A stretch of DNA of 64,000 nt from Brevundimonas sp. (GTDB taxonomy: Bacteria > Pseudomonadota > Alphaproteobacteria > Caulobacterales > Caulobacteraceae), in assembly GCF_030682035.1 (NCBI RefSeq), contig NZ_JAUXQZ010000045.1:124001-188000 (forward strand), in the 5' to 3' direction. The notes beneath the pieces are model-generated. The model did no database searches. It saw only the letters and a list, made by a program, of their open reading frames with translations, and was not told the origin of the DNA. How positions within the stretch are numbered: the first letter of the stretch is position 1; each line of letters begins with the position of its first letter. This document shows, piece after piece, positions 35,746 through 49,348 of the stretch. The translations under genes were made by a program, and so were the position numbers.

Positions 35746-38127
35746 ATGGTCAAGATGAAATTGGGTACGGGGGTGCGGGGCGCATTCTGGTCGGCGGCCC
35801 TGATGGGCACCACCATGCTGGCCGGGGCGCCGGCCGCCATGGCCCAGGACGCCGAGCGCACAACCGCGATCGACGACATTATCGTCACCGCCCAGAAGCG
35901 CGATGAGAATCTGCAGGACGTGCCCATCAGCATCCAGGCGCTCGGCAACGAGCGGCTTGAGCAGATGGGGGTCTCGGACTTCAACGACTACGTCAAACTG
36001 CTGCCCAGCGTTTCCTACCAGACGGTCGCCCCGGGTTTCTCGGGCGTCTATATGCGCGGCATCGCCAGCGGCGGGGACGGCAACCATTCGGGGTCCCTGC
36101 CAAGCGTCGGCGTCTATCTCGACGAACAACCCATCACGACCATCCAGGGGCCGCTGGACATCAATGTCTACGACATGAACCGGGTCGAGGCGTTGGCCGG
36201 GCCGCAGGGCACCCTCTATGGGGCCAGCTCCCAGGCCGGAACGATCCGTCTGATCACCAACAAGCCTGACTTCGCCGGCCGGTATGGTCAGATCGACGTC
36301 GAGGCCAACTCCGTGGCCCACGGCGGCGCCGGTGGCAGCGTCGAGGGCTTCGTCAACCTGCCGATCAGCGACCGCATCGCCGCCCGTGTCGTCGGCTGGT
36401 ACCGCCAGGACGCCGGTTATATCGACAACGTGCCCGGAACCCTCACCTATCCGACCTCGGGTGCGACCATCAACAACGCCAGCCGGGTCGAGGAGGACTA
36501 CAACGACTCCACCGTGATCGGCGGTCGCGCCGCGCTTCGGATCGAGTTGGACGATACCTGGACGGCCACGGCGTCCCTGATGGGTCAGAGCGCCGACAGC
36601 AATGGCAACTGGTCCTACGACCCGGCCAAGGGCGATCTGAACGCCAGCCATTTCTATCCCGAGACGCTCGAGGACCGCTGGTACCAGGCGGCGCTCACTG
36701 TCACCGGTCGGGTCGGCAACTGGGATCTCGTCTATGCGGGCGCCTATATGAACCGCAACGACGAGATACAGCAGGACTACTCTGACTATTCCTTCTTCTA
36801 TGACACGCTGGCGGGCTATGGGGCCTACTGGACCGACGATTCCGGCACGCCGCTCGACAATCCTTCGCAATATATCCAGGGCGCGGACCAGTACCAACGC
36901 AACAGCCACGAGATCCGGCTGTCGTCGCCAGCGGACGCCCGGCTGCGCGCCGTTGTCGGCCTGTTCTACCAGCAGCAGACCCACGACATCGAACAGAAGT
37001 ACCGGATCGACGGCCTGGCCGGACCCGGTGGAACGGTCCCCTCGCTGGAGGTCACCGGCCAGGCCGACACGCTCTGGCTCACTCAACAGGTCCGCGAGGA
37101 CGATGATTCGGCGGTGTTCGGTGAACTCGCCTACGATCTCACAGACCGGCTCACCCTGACCGGTGGCCTGCGGCTGTTCAAGTCCGAGAATTCCCTGCGC
37201 GGCTTCTTCGGCTTCGGCACCGGATACAGCGCCACCCTGGGCGAGGGTTCCTGCTTCTCCGGTCCGATCGTGCCGGATTCGCCATGCACCAATCTCGACA
37301 AGAGCGTCGAGGAGAGCGGCTCGACCCACCGGTTGAACCTGACTTACAAGATCGACGACGACCGCATGGTCTACGCCACCTGGTCAACCGGCTACAGGCC
37401 TGGCGGCATCAACCGGCGCGGCAGCCTGCCGCCCTATGATTCGGACTTCCTGACCAACTATGAAATGGGGTGGAAGACCACCTGGATGGATGGCAGCCTG
37501 CGCTGGAATGGGGCGGTCTACGCGCTGCGCTGGGAGGATTTCCAGTTCTCCATCCTCGGATCGAACGGGCTGACGGAGATCAAGAACGCCGCCCAGGCCC
37601 GCGTCATGGGGGCCGAAAGCGACGTCGTCTGGCGGCTGACGCCTGACTTCACCCTGTCGGGGGCGGTGGCCTATACCGACGCCGAGCTGTCCGAGAACTA
37701 TTGCGGATTCCTCGCGCCGGATGGGTCGCCGGAAACCAACTGCCCGACCCCGCAGGCCCCCGAAGGCACCGAGCTGCCGGTCACGCCCAAACTCAAGGGC
37801 AATATGACCGCCCGCTATGAGTTTCCGGTCGGCAGCCTCGACGGCTTCGTCCAGGGATCAGTGGTCTATGTCGGCGAGAACTGGACCGACCTGCGGCTGA
37901 TCGAGCGCGCGATCATCGGCGAGCAGCCCGCCTATACGACGGCCGACCTGTCGGCCGGCGTGGCCAGCGATGTCTGGTCCGCGACGCTGGCCGTCAGCAA
38001 TCTCACCGATGAGCGAGCCAGTCTGTATCGCTATGCCCAATGCGCGGAACAGGTCTGCGGCGCCAGGACCTATATCGTACCCAACCGACCCCGCATGATC
38101 AGCGTCCGCCTCGGCTGGAAATTCTGA
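35746..38127 (+). CDS. TonB-dependent outer-membrane receptor
   Basis: 793 residues from the ATG at 35746, which has GGGGGG nearby and gives a signal peptide ending AMAQD; the track start at 35689 is too early. The TonB box region is DDIIVTAQKRDENLQDVPIS. The plug (VYMRGIASGG, VEALAGPQGTLYGASSQAGT) and the beta-barrel end with the aromatic terminal residue (RLGWKF) are present. It takes up a ligand of unknown kind (siderophore, vitamin or glycan). Pairing with a TPR-sulfotransferase is a recurrent arrangement, to my knowledge, in Caulobacter and Sphingomonas relatives. Confidence 0.92.
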   Translation: MVKMKLGTGVRGAFWSAALMGTTMLAGAPAAMAQDAERTTAIDDIIVTAQKRDENLQDVPISIQALGNERLEQMGVSDFNDYVKLLPSVSYQTVAPGFSGVYMRGIASGGDGNHSGSLPSVGVYLDEQPITTIQGPLDINVYDMNRVEALAGPQGTLYGASSQAGTIRLITNKPDFAGRYGQIDVEANSVAHGGAGGSVEGFVNLPISDRIAARVVGWYRQDAGYIDNVPGTLTYPTSGATINNASRVEEDYNDSTVIGGRAALRIELDDTWTATASLMGQSADSNGNWSYDPAKGDLNASHFYPETLEDRWYQAALTVTGRVGNWDLVYAGAYMNRNDEIQQDYSDYSFFYDTLAGYGAYWTDDSGTPLDNPSQYIQGADQYQRNSHEIRLSSPADARLRAVVGLFYQQQTHDIEQKYRIDGLAGPGGTVPSLEVTGQADTLWLTQQVREDDDSAVFGELAYDLTDRLTLTGGLRLFKSENSLRGFFGFGTGYSATLGEGSCFSGPIVPDSPCTNLDKSVEESGSTHRLNLTYKIDDDRMVYATWSTGYRPGGINRRGSLPPYDSDFLTNYEMGWKTTWMDGSLRWNGAVYALRWEDFQFSILGSNGLTEIKNAAQARVMGAESDVVWRLTPDFTLSGAVAYTDAELSENYCGFLAPDGSPETNCPTPQAPEGTELPVTPKLKGNMTARYEFPVGSLDGFVQGSVVYVGENWTDLRLIERAIIGEQPAYTTADLSAGVASDVWSATLAVSNLTDERASLYRYAQCAEQVCGARTYIVPNRPRMISVRLGWKF

Positions 38128-38131
38128 CGGT

Positions 38132-38263
38132 TGCCGTCGTCCGGAATGCGGCGTGGACGGAGCGGCCGCGCTGGGCCAAGAGTTCCGCGACGTCCCGAAA
38201 ACTGAGACTTGGTATGAGCCGGTCCTGCTTACCGTCAAGCTAAGTTTGGGCTGACAGAGCCCT
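38132..38263 (-). mobile_element. Truncated IS6-type element, left end, inverted (remnant C)
   Basis: On the minus strand an end reads AGGGCTCTGTCAGCCCAAAC, like the ends at 33202 and 48530. Just inside, the minus strand translates SLSFRDVAELLAQRG, matching the IS6-type transposase segment SLSFRDVEELLAERG. The first 25 or so transposase residues and everything after the ELLAQRG block are missing. It faces remnant B, so the TPR-sulfotransferase and receptor lie between two inward-facing 5' ends. Confidence 0.7.
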
Positions 38264-38371
38264 CCGGCGAACTGTCAAAGTCGCGGAACGGGTTGCTCGA
38301 TTTGGCCATGGCGACCGGGCTAGCGGGAGTCACGAGTTCCGGGAGTCTGAAGGGCCGACCCCAAGGCAAGC

Positions 38372-39754
38372 TCAAGGCTTCGCTTTCGGCCAACGGTCAT
38401 GACGCTCATCGATCACAAAGGGATGGGCGTGTGTCGCAGTCTGATCCGCCCTCGATCCATCAGCCAGGTGAGGATCGTCCGGCGCGAGTCCCATGTGGGC
38501 GTGGATTTGGTTTTCGGGATCGTGGGCGGGCCAGATCAGCAGGCCCAGTACGCCCCCGGTCGCGCACAGGGCCGCGAGCACCAGGAAGGCCGCGCCGGGG
38601 TTCGCCGCCGCGCTGACCAGGCCGGCGACCGGATAGGCGACCAGCCAGCAGGCGTGGGACAGGGCGAACTGGGCCGCGAACAAGGCCGGCCGATCCTGCG
38701 CCGTGGACGATCGCCTAAGCGCCCGTCCCGCAGGGGTGATTGTCAGCGAGTACCCGAAGCCCATGATCACCCATAGCGCCAGCAGCGCGGGATAGCTGAC
38801 CGCGATCCACGGTCCGGCCAGCAGCGCGGCGGTCATCAGGCCCGCCCCCATCACCATGGCCGTCCGGTCGCTCAGACGGACAAGCAGGCGCGGCAGGACC
38901 ACCGCCGCCGTCATCGAGCCGCTTCCGAAGGCGGCGAGCGCCCAGGCAGCCGCTTGGCCCGACAGTCCGAAGCCGGACTGGACGAGCACCACGGTGTTGA
39001 CGAAGACCATCGCGCCCCCAGCCGAGGTCGCCAAACTGATCGCTAGCAGACCGCGAAGCCGAGGCGTCAGGGCGAACAGTCGGATGCCGCCCGTCAAACG
39101 CTGCAGGAAAGGCTTGGGCTGAATCTTGCTGAGCAGCGGCAAGCTTGCGGTGATCACGAACAGGGCCGAGACGACAAATCCCAGGGCGGTGCCAACAAAG
39201 AGGTTGTTGTAGCTGATGAACGCCAGCAGTACGGCCGCGGCCACAGGACTGGCCACGCTCTCCAGATCAGCCGCCAGCCGCGACAGTGACAGAGCCTTGG
39301 TGTACTCGGCCTCGTCCTCAAGCAAATCCGGGATCATGGCTTGGAAGGCCGGAGTGAAGGCCGCCGAGGCGACGTAGAGCACCGTCATTAAGGCATAAAT
39401 CTGCCAAGCCTCGCCGACGAACGGGAGGGTGATCGCGATACCGGCTCGCACAACGTCCAGCGCCACCAGTAGCGTCTTCCTGGGCAGCCGTGCGACCAAT
39501 GCGCTCGCGAACGGCGCCACGCCGATATAGGCGACCATCTTGATGGCCAGGGCCGCGCCGAGCACCTCGCCCGCATTGGCCCCGGCCAGATCATGCGCGA
39601 GAAGGCCCAGCGCGACCGTGGCCATGCCCGTGCCGAGCAGGGCGGCGACCTGGGCCGCGAACAGATGCCGATATCCGGCGTGTCGGAGGGGCGAGAACAT
39701 CAGCAGGCGCGCGCTTTCTGGGAAGTAGGCTAAATGTTCGCACAGACTAGCCAT
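38372..39754 (-). CDS. MFS exporter with His-rich C-terminal tail (nickel/cobalt-type candidate)
   Basis: 460 residues with about twelve helices and MFS loops (ARLPRKTLL after TM2). The ATG at 39754 has GGAGG at proper distance; an internal Met at 39700 is less likely. The tail after the last helix is rich in His and Asp (HDPENQIHAHMG, ATHAHPF, DERHDRW), as in NreB-like metal exporters. It is divergent from an RcnR/CsoR-like repressor 29 bases away. Ni/Co export is inferred from this pairing and the tail. Confidence 0.75.
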   Translation of the reverse strand: MASLCEHLAYFPESARLLMFSPLRHAGYRHLFAAQVAALLGTGMATVALGLLAHDLAGANAGEVLGAALAIKMVAYIGVAPFASALVARLPRKTLLVALDVVRAGIAITLPFVGEAWQIYALMTVLYVASAAFTPAFQAMIPDLLEDEAEYTKALSLSRLAADLESVASPVAAAVLLAFISYNNLFVGTALGFVVSALFVITASLPLLSKIQPKPFLQRLTGGIRLFALTPRLRGLLAISLATSAGGAMVFVNTVVLVQSGFGLSGQAAAWALAAFGSGSMTAAVVLPRLLVRLSDRTAMVMGAGLMTAALLAGPWIAVSYPALLALWVIMGFGYSLTITPAGRALRRSSTAQDRPALFAAQFALSHACWLVAYPVAGLVSAAANPGAAFLVLAALCATGGVLGLLIWPAHDPENQIHAHMGLAPDDPHLADGSRADQTATHAHPFVIDERHDRWPKAKP

Positions 39755-39772
39755 ATCCCCTCCAGGGGGATA
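39754..39772. promoter_or_regulatory. Candidate RcnR/CsoR-type operator overlapping the exporter ribosome site
   Basis: TATCCCC-TCCAG-GGGGATA is an inverted repeat with G/C tracts flanked by AT bases, the form of RcnR/DmeR operators. It fills the 29-base gap between the divergent exporter and repressor genes. On the exporter strand the same bases provide the GGAGG Shine-Dalgarno, so the site would be both operator DNA and ribosome site. Confidence 0.6.
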
Positions 39773-39783
39773 GCATATTCAGC

Positions 39784-40059
39784 ATGGTACATGTGGTGCA
39801 CGAGACCCACCCCAAGATCGTCAATCGATTACGGAGGGCGGAAGGCCATCTTCGAAAGACGATCATCATGATCGAGGGCGGTCGAACCTGTGTGGATCTT
39901 GCCCAACAACTCCATGCGATCGAGAAAGCCGTGGCCGCAGCTAAAAACGCGCTCATCCACGACCACATCGATCACTGTCTGGCCCATGCCGCCAGTGGCG
40001 AACCGGTCGAAGCTCGTCAAGCGATGGCTGAGTTCAAGACCATCACGAAATATTTGTGA
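39784..40059 (+). CDS. Metal-sensing repressor, RcnR/CsoR family
   Basis: 91 residues, all-helical DUF156 family. Candidate metal ligands are an N-terminal His (VHVVHETH), Cys about 36 (GRTCVDL) and His about 61 in HDHIDH, closer to the Ni/Co sensors RcnR and DmeR than to copper CsoR. The block RLRRAEGHLRKTIIMIEGG is the family signature. No ribosome site is obvious before the ATG, so translation may be leaderless or start internally. It should repress the divergent exporter and itself until metal binds. Confidence 0.88.
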   Translation: MVHVVHETHPKIVNRLRRAEGHLRKTIIMIEGGRTCVDLAQQLHAIEKAVAAAKNALIHDHIDHCLAHAASGEPVEARQAMAEFKTITKYL

Positions 40060-40066
40060 GGCTGCG

Positions 40067-40432
40067 ATGACCTTGCAGCACCAAGCCGTCCGCCGCATCC
40101 CTACGGATCATGGCATCCTGGTGTTCGGTATAACCGAACCGAGGACGCCTGCACATTTCCAGATATCCGCTGAAATCGGGCCTCTGCCGGGCGCCGACGA
40201 TATCATCGTCACCACGCGTCGCTCCGGGGGCGCCAGCGAAATTTTCACCTTCGTCCGGTCGGGCCGGGTCCTGCGGTCCGTCGAGGGCCTTCAGCCGCCG
40301 CACGATTTCAAAGCCCGTCTGGCCATCGGTTCCCGGGGGCAGGTTCAGGCTTTCGACGTGATCTTTGGCGAGCCCCGTCTTGACCATCATCACACGCATA
40401 GTCACGGTCCCCAAGTCGGCCGAGAGGTCTAG
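40067..40432 (+). CDS. 121-residue hypothetical protein with His-rich C-terminus
   Basis: It starts eight bases after the repressor stop; the track ORF from 39890 is over-extended through the repressor. There is no signal peptide. A beta-rich core (HGILVFGITEPRTPAHFQIS) is followed by the metal-binding tail RLDHHHTHSHGP. I do not recognise the family. Its position after a Ni/Co-type repressor suggests a cytoplasmic metal-buffering or donor role (inference). Confidence 0.65.
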   Translation: MTLQHQAVRRIPTDHGILVFGITEPRTPAHFQISAEIGPLPGADDIIVTTRRSGGASEIFTFVRSGRVLRSVEGLQPPHDFKARLAIGSRGQVQAFDVIFGEPRLDHHHTHSHGPQVGREV

Positions 40433-40514
40433 ACTAGCGCGTAAGGGGAGCAAGCCCTGCGCGGTTGGGGAGGGGGACACCCTTTTGCAAATCACTGGGG
40501 CGACGAACTTTCGC

Positions 40515-40543
40515 CTCCGATGTCCATGGACTGGACACCGGAG
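40515..40543. terminator. Hairpin between convergent genes
   Basis: CTCCGATGTCC and GGACACCGGAG form an 11-bp stem with one A-C mismatch around a seven-base loop. It lies between the His-tail gene (plus) and the membrane-anchor gene (minus), where a bidirectional terminator is expected. No T-run follows. Confidence 0.5.
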
Positions 40544-40559
40544 ACGGGAAGCGGGGTGA

Positions 40560-41243
40560 TCACACCACCCGCTTGACCTCGCTATAGGCCCCCTCGGTGA
40601 TCAAGGTGATGGTCATGGGCTCGCCGGTGCGGTTGCGCCAGAACCAACCATGGCTACCGGTGAAGGCCGCCGTCAATTCCCCTTCAAGCCGTTCGGCCGA
40701 CCCCTTGTTGTAGCCGTGATAGGACAGGCCCGGTCGATCGGCGTGGGTGTCATAATTCACGCGGCCCCCGCTGCTGGACCAAGTGAAGCGCACTGTTGCC
40801 CCTTCCTGCATCACCAGCTTGATCTCGGCGCCTTGGTCGGCAGCGAGGGTCAGGACGGTCCGGTCGGAGCGCACGCCGGCCTGCGTCGCCGCTTCCGCCG
40901 GAGCCGCGACGGGGGCGGCCGGAGTCCCCGGCACCGGATTGCCGGGGACTGGAGTGGCCGGCGTGAGGGCGGTCGGGGCCGTCTCCGGGCTGGAAGCCGG
41001 GACCGCGGCGGTGGCCGCCGCCGCTTCTTCAGCTTGGGCTTCGGCGGCCAGGGAGACTTTGATCCGCCCCATTTCGGTCAGGCCGAATACCGAGCCGACG
41101 CGGGTCGGATCGACGCCATACTCGGCTGGCATGACGATGGTGACGAGCAGGCCAGCGGCGACGACCACCGCGATCCCGGTCGATTTCAGCAGCTTGCGCG
41201 TGGAGGGCAGCTCGGAGGCAGTGGGTTTGTTGGCGTTGTACAT
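40560..41243 (-). CDS. Single-pass membrane-anchor protein of the metal-efflux cluster
   Basis: 227 residues: a short cytoplasmic start, one membrane helix (TGIAVVVAAGLLVTIVMPAEYG), an Ala/Pro-rich linker with repeated TPATPVPGNPVPGTP-like units, then a periplasmic globular domain ending WFWRNRTGEPMTITLITEG. Proteins of this type are annotated only as transmembrane anchors and travel with HupE/UreJ and CzcCBA genes. It begins 15 bases after the HupE gene, so the two form an operon. Its role is unknown; it may bind metal or stabilise the pump (inference). Confidence 0.75.
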   Translation of the reverse strand: MYNANKPTASELPSTRKLLKSTGIAVVVAAGLLVTIVMPAEYGVDPTRVGSVFGLTEMGRIKVSLAAEAQAEEAAAATAAVPASSPETAPTALTPATPVPGNPVPGTPAAPVAAPAEAATQAGVRSDRTVLTLAADQGAEIKLVMQEGATVRFTWSSSGGRVNYDTHADRPGLSYHGYNKGSAERLEGELTAAFTGSHGWFWRNRTGEPMTITLITEGAYSEVKRVV

Positions 41244-41258
41244 GGTTCAGATCTCCGA

Positions 41259-41990
41259 TTAGAGGACGAAATAACCGACAAGCTGATAGCCCGTCAGGAC
41301 GAAACCGAGGGTCATCAGGACGACGTTGACGGCGTAGGCGTGACGCCAGAAACTGCCGGTTTTGCGCCAGAAGCCCATGGCGATGAGGATGGCGCCCAGG
41401 GCCAAAAGCTGGCCCATCTCGACGCCGATGTTAAAGGCCACCAGATTGACGAACAGGCCGTCCGGCGAAAGCTCGAAGTCCTGCAGCTTGGTCGCCAGGC
41501 CGAAGCCGTGGAACAGCCCAAAGATGAGGGTCGCGGCCTTGGTGTTGGGCTGAACGCCGAACCACCGCTGGAATGCCCCCAGATTGTCGAGCGCTTTATA
41601 GACGACGGAAAGCCCGATGATGGCGTCTACGAGGTAGCTGGATACGCTGACGTCCATCAGCACGCCGAGCAGAAGCGTGGTCGAGTGGCCGATGGCGAAC
41701 ATCGTCACGTAGATGGAGATGTCCTTCATCCGATAGAGGAAGAAGATCACGCCGAACAGGAACAGCAAGTGGTCGTAGCCGGTGACCATGTGCTTGGCCC
41801 CCAGATAAACGAAGGGCCAGAAGACGATGCCAGAGGTTTCCTGAATGTAGCCCTTGTCGCCCTCGGCGACGCCATGGGCGAGAGCCTGACTCAAGGCTCC
41901 GTCGAGCAGGAAGAACAGAAGTACGGCTGCCAGCGCCATCGTGGGTGATTTGAGCCACGACCAAGGGTCGTGTCGGTATGCCACTGTCAT
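41259..41990 (-). CDS. HupE/UreJ-family membrane protein
   Basis: 243 residues from the ATG at 41990 (MTVAYRHDPW), with AGG six bases upstream; the ORF to 42164 is over-extended. About seven helices are seen. The conserved GAKHMVTGYDHLLFLFGVIFF, AIGHSTTLLLG, GLFHGFGLA and FNIGVEMGQ blocks carry His/Asp residues suited to metal transit. HupE/UreJ proteins are linked to nickel or cobalt movement. It lies downstream of czcA with 271 bases between. That gap holds no recognisable gene. Confidence 0.85.
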   Translation of the reverse strand: MTVAYRHDPWSWLKSPTMALAAVLLFFLLDGALSQALAHGVAEGDKGYIQETSGIVFWPFVYLGAKHMVTGYDHLLFLFGVIFFLYRMKDISIYVTMFAIGHSTTLLLGVLMDVSVSSYLVDAIIGLSVVYKALDNLGAFQRWFGVQPNTKAATLIFGLFHGFGLATKLQDFELSPDGLFVNLVAFNIGVEMGQLLALGAILIAMGFWRKTGSFWRHAYAVNVVLMTLGFVLTGYQLVGYFVL

Positions 41991-42261
41991 GAGGACCTTT
42001 TCGGGGGTTGGGGAGGATTCGGAGGGAGGGGCGGGCGAGAAGCCAGCAGGAGCGCGCGATCGAGCGCGGGGGTTGTTCCGAGAGATAGCGAAGGGCGAAA
42101 GCAGCCAGATTCGTGATCGCCAGTAAGACGCCCGCGTCCCAGACGGGAAGGGGACAAGAACCACCGGATACTGGTCAGGGACAGCAGGTTGGCGGGCAGC
42201 CCGTCCACCGCCGCAGCCGGAGCCGCGTCGGTGGCCGTCGCCGTCGCCGGACGGTTTGGCT

Positions 42262-46717
<4,456 letters not shown>

Positions 46718-46721
<4 letters not shown>

Positions 46722-48031
46722 GAGCGAGCCTCCAGGCCGAGCAGGTCGGCGTGCGCGCCAGTCAGCCGGTCAAGGCGGGCGCGGTCTGTGTGGAACTGTT
46801 TGAGAACGGCGACGCGTCGGGCCTTGGTGGCGAGAAGCGCGGTCTGGGCGGAAATGACGTCGTTGTAGGTGAAGCCGCCGCGCGCGAAGCCGTCGCGGAC
46901 GAGGGCCACGGCGCGTTCGGCCTGGGGCAGCGTTTCATTGGCGATGCGCTGTGCTTCGAACGCCCTGGAGGCCAAAAGGACCTGGAGGCGGGCGATCTCG
47001 CGTTCGCGTTCCTGCCGGAGCGCCGCCATGTCGGCCTCGGCGGCGACGCCTTCGAACCTTGCACGGTCGATGGCGCCTTCGTTTCGGTCGTAACGGCCAA
47101 GCGGGATAGACCCTCCGACCACCAGGCCGACGTCTTGACCCTCCCAGAAGTGGCGGACGCCGACGCTTATCGTGGCGTCAGGGGTAGCGCGCGCCTGTTC
47201 CACTCGGACCCTAGCCAAGGAGACATCGCGCTGCGCGGCAAAGACCGCGAGGTCGATCTCGGCGGCGGGTCCAGCGACTTCGCGGGCGGCGCTGGTGTCT
47301 TCAAAGTCGGCCGGATCGAGAGAGAAATCCGACGCGCCGATCCAGAACCGTCCCAAGGTAGCGCGGGCGAGACGGGCCAGAATCCCGGCTTGATCGAAGT
47401 CGATCTGGGCCTGCGCCAGTTCGGCCTCGGCCCGAGCGCCGGCGAACAGGGGATCGCGCGCCATATCCACGCGGCGCTGCACCTCGGTTTGGAAACGCTC
47501 CGCCAAGGCGAGACGCTCCCGAGCGATTTCGAGTTCGGCCTGGGCGGCCAATGCTTCAGCCCAGGAACGCTGCACCTGCTCAAGGCGGTCCAGTCGGCTG
47601 ATCGCGGCTTCGGCCTGAACCAGATCGGATTCGCCGCGAGCCAAGGCCACACGCGCCGGCCGATCGCCACCCCGTTCAAACCGCTGCTCATAAGACAGCG
47701 TAGTCTCCGTCCGGTCGATAATGTTGCCGCCGCCCAGCGTGGGCAGGTTCTCAACCATCAGGCCCAGCGTCGGATTGGGGCGGACGTCTGCTTGGCGAAC
47801 CGCGGCGTCACCAGCGCGGGCGCGGGCCGTCACGCCGGGCAAGCCTGGATCTACCTCCACGGCCCGCGCGAGAGCGCCTTCCAGCGACAGAGTGGGTGGG
47901 TTCTGGGCGGCGCCAGACGGATCCTGCGCCACGGCAGCCTGAGACGGCAGAGCCGCCAGTGAGAGCGCCAGCGCCGAAACGGCCGCCAGACGCGCCCACG
48001 ATCCGGCAGAGCCGGCAATCGGGGTATTCAA
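46718..48031 (-). CDS. czcC: Heavy-metal RND outer-membrane channel (CzcC family)
   Basis: About 437 residues from a TTG at 48031 (LNTPIAGSAGSW), which has GGAG seven bases upstream and gives a normal signal peptide ending QAAVAQ. The ATG at 48136 would place some 50 extra residues before the signal and overlap the upstream gene. The TolC-like repeats are visible (DPGLPGVTARARAGDAAVRQ, RPNPTLGLMVENLP, SIPLGRYDRNEG). It forms the outer channel for CzcAB. Confidence 0.9.
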
Positions 48032-48080
48032 GGGTATCTCCGGGAAAACGGGTTGCGCGCAGCCGAATGGCCGCGCCGGT

Positions 48081-48479
48081 TCAGACGACCGGGCGCATCC
48101 GCTTTGGAGGGTATTCAGGACCGTCGAGGCCGACATCGTCCAAGGTGCGGCTTCGCTCGAAGCTGTGCTCGGAGACTCCAGCCTGGGTCGGCAGATCGCC
48201 CACGGTCAGGGGAGGCGAGGCCGAAGGCTTCTCGACGCTACTATGGTGATGGCCGGTAGGTTGCCCCTCCTTGTCCTGATCGGGCGCTTCAGGAGCCTTT
48301 TCGGTCGGGGCGACATGTTTGTGGGCATGTCCGTCATAGTCGTTCTCGACCATCGACACCGGAGGCCAGCCGGATGAATGGCCGACTTCATGCTGCGCCT
48401 GAGCGGACGCGTGCAGACCCAACGCCGCCACTAAGGCGACGCAGAGCGTGACACAGATTGTCCGAATCGATGGCGGCAA
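48081..48479 (-). CDS. Small His-rich periplasmic protein heading the czc operon
   Basis: 132 residues from a TTG at 48479 with AGGAG upstream. A signal peptide ends SAQAQ. The mature protein is short, charged and histidine-rich (QHEVGHSSG, YDGHAHKHV, TGHHHSSVEK), so it probably binds metal ions in the periplasm. It is the first gene of the set, 50 bases before czcC. It resembles the small unannotated proteins often found ahead of czcCBA; I cannot name the family. Confidence 0.7.
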   Translation of the reverse strand: MPPSIRTICVTLCVALVAALGLHASAQAQHEVGHSSGWPPVSMVENDYDGHAHKHVAPTEKAPEAPDQDKEGQPTGHHHSSVEKPSASPPLTVGDLPTQAGVSEHSFERSRTLDDVGLDGPEYPPKRMRPVV

Positions 48480-48529
48480 GGATACTCCTAACGCTTTCGA
48501 TACCCGGCCATAGAGCGAAGGGCAATGCG

Positions 48530-48800
48530 GGTGCTGTCAGTCCAACGACAACTTGTCTCCACTAGGCGCAGGTAGGGTAGGGGACGCGACGCCTACCCGG
48601 CGAGCGTCTTCCACTCAGCCAGGGCGGCCGAGCGTTGGGCCTTGTATGTCTCTCTGCTGATGAGGTGGCGGTCCTGATTGAAGTGGTTGTGGAAGGCGGC
48701 GTGCACGGAGCTGAACTTCTGCAGCGTCTTCATCTGCCGGAACCTCAGCATGGCCCGTTCTCGTCGTCTGAACGGCGGGTGTGAGTTCTCCGGTATTGGG
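48530..48800 (-). mobile_element. Truncated IS6-type element, right end with transposase C-terminus (remnant D)
   Basis: The terminal repeat GGTGCTGTCAGTCCAACGAC begins at 48530. The minus strand encodes ENSHPPFRRRERAMLRFRQM, then the FSSVHAAFHNHFNQDRHLIS block and EWKTLAG with stop at 48593. This is the C-terminal part of an IS6-type transposase, starting at the ENSH segment that holds the last catalytic glutamate. The rest is lost, so the element is dead. The track ORF 48593-48877 adds unrelated upstream sequence. Confidence 0.85.
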
Positions 48801-48860
48801 TAGCAAACACACCACATATGATGATGCGTCCTTGGGGATTCCGGGGGTATTTTCGTCGTC

Positions 48861-49319
48861 ATGGAACGCCCGAACATCGTAGCCGGACTGATCGAAAAGC
48901 GGCGTCAGCTAGTTGCGCGGCTCAAGTGCGCCAGGGCCGAGACCACGACGCTAACAGTCGGCATCGACGCGCTGGACGTGGTGCTGAAGCTGTTCGCACC
49001 CGAGATCAATGGCGCGGACGCCAAGCCGGTGCGCCTGCCAACCTATCACGCCGCCCGCAAGGGCGAGATGCAGCGGGCCGCGCCGGAACTGCTACGCGAG
49101 ACCGGAGTCCCGGTCACGAGCCGCATGGTGGCGAAGCGTTTCTGTCAGGCGCGTGGTTTCAATCCCGACGACGCCACCTTCACCAACATCCGAAACCGCG
49201 CCAGCTATGCCCTCTGCCATATGCGCGACAGGGGGATGGTCTTGGCTGTCGGCCACGACAAGGCGAATGTGTGCTGGGCTCTGGCGAATGATGTCGGGAG
49301 CGCCACGGCGCCCCTCTGA
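48861..49319 (+). CDS. Hypothetical protein with N-terminal coiled coil and HTH-like C-terminus
   Basis: 152 residues. The first 50 form a helical, coiled-coil-like segment (LIEKRRQLVARLKCARAE). The rest reads like a winged helix (LRETGVPVTSRMVAKRFCQA, NIRNRASYALCHMRDRGMV). Proteins of this build are common and uncharacterised in alphaproteobacterial mobile regions. It lies just outside remnant D. DNA binding is inferred only from the predicted fold. Confidence 0.6.
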   Translation: MERPNIVAGLIEKRRQLVARLKCARAETTTLTVGIDALDVVLKLFAPEINGADAKPVRLPTYHAARKGEMQRAAPELLRETGVPVTSRMVAKRFCQARGFNPDDATFTNIRNRASYALCHMRDRGMVLAVGHDKANVCWALANDVGSATAPL

Positions 49320-49348
49320 CGCCGTCACAGGCCCCGTGGTAAAATGCG

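Noticed and set aside
35065-37329. 754-codon minus-strand ORF over the sulfotransferase and receptor
   Set aside because: It runs antisense across two supported genes and their intergenic space.
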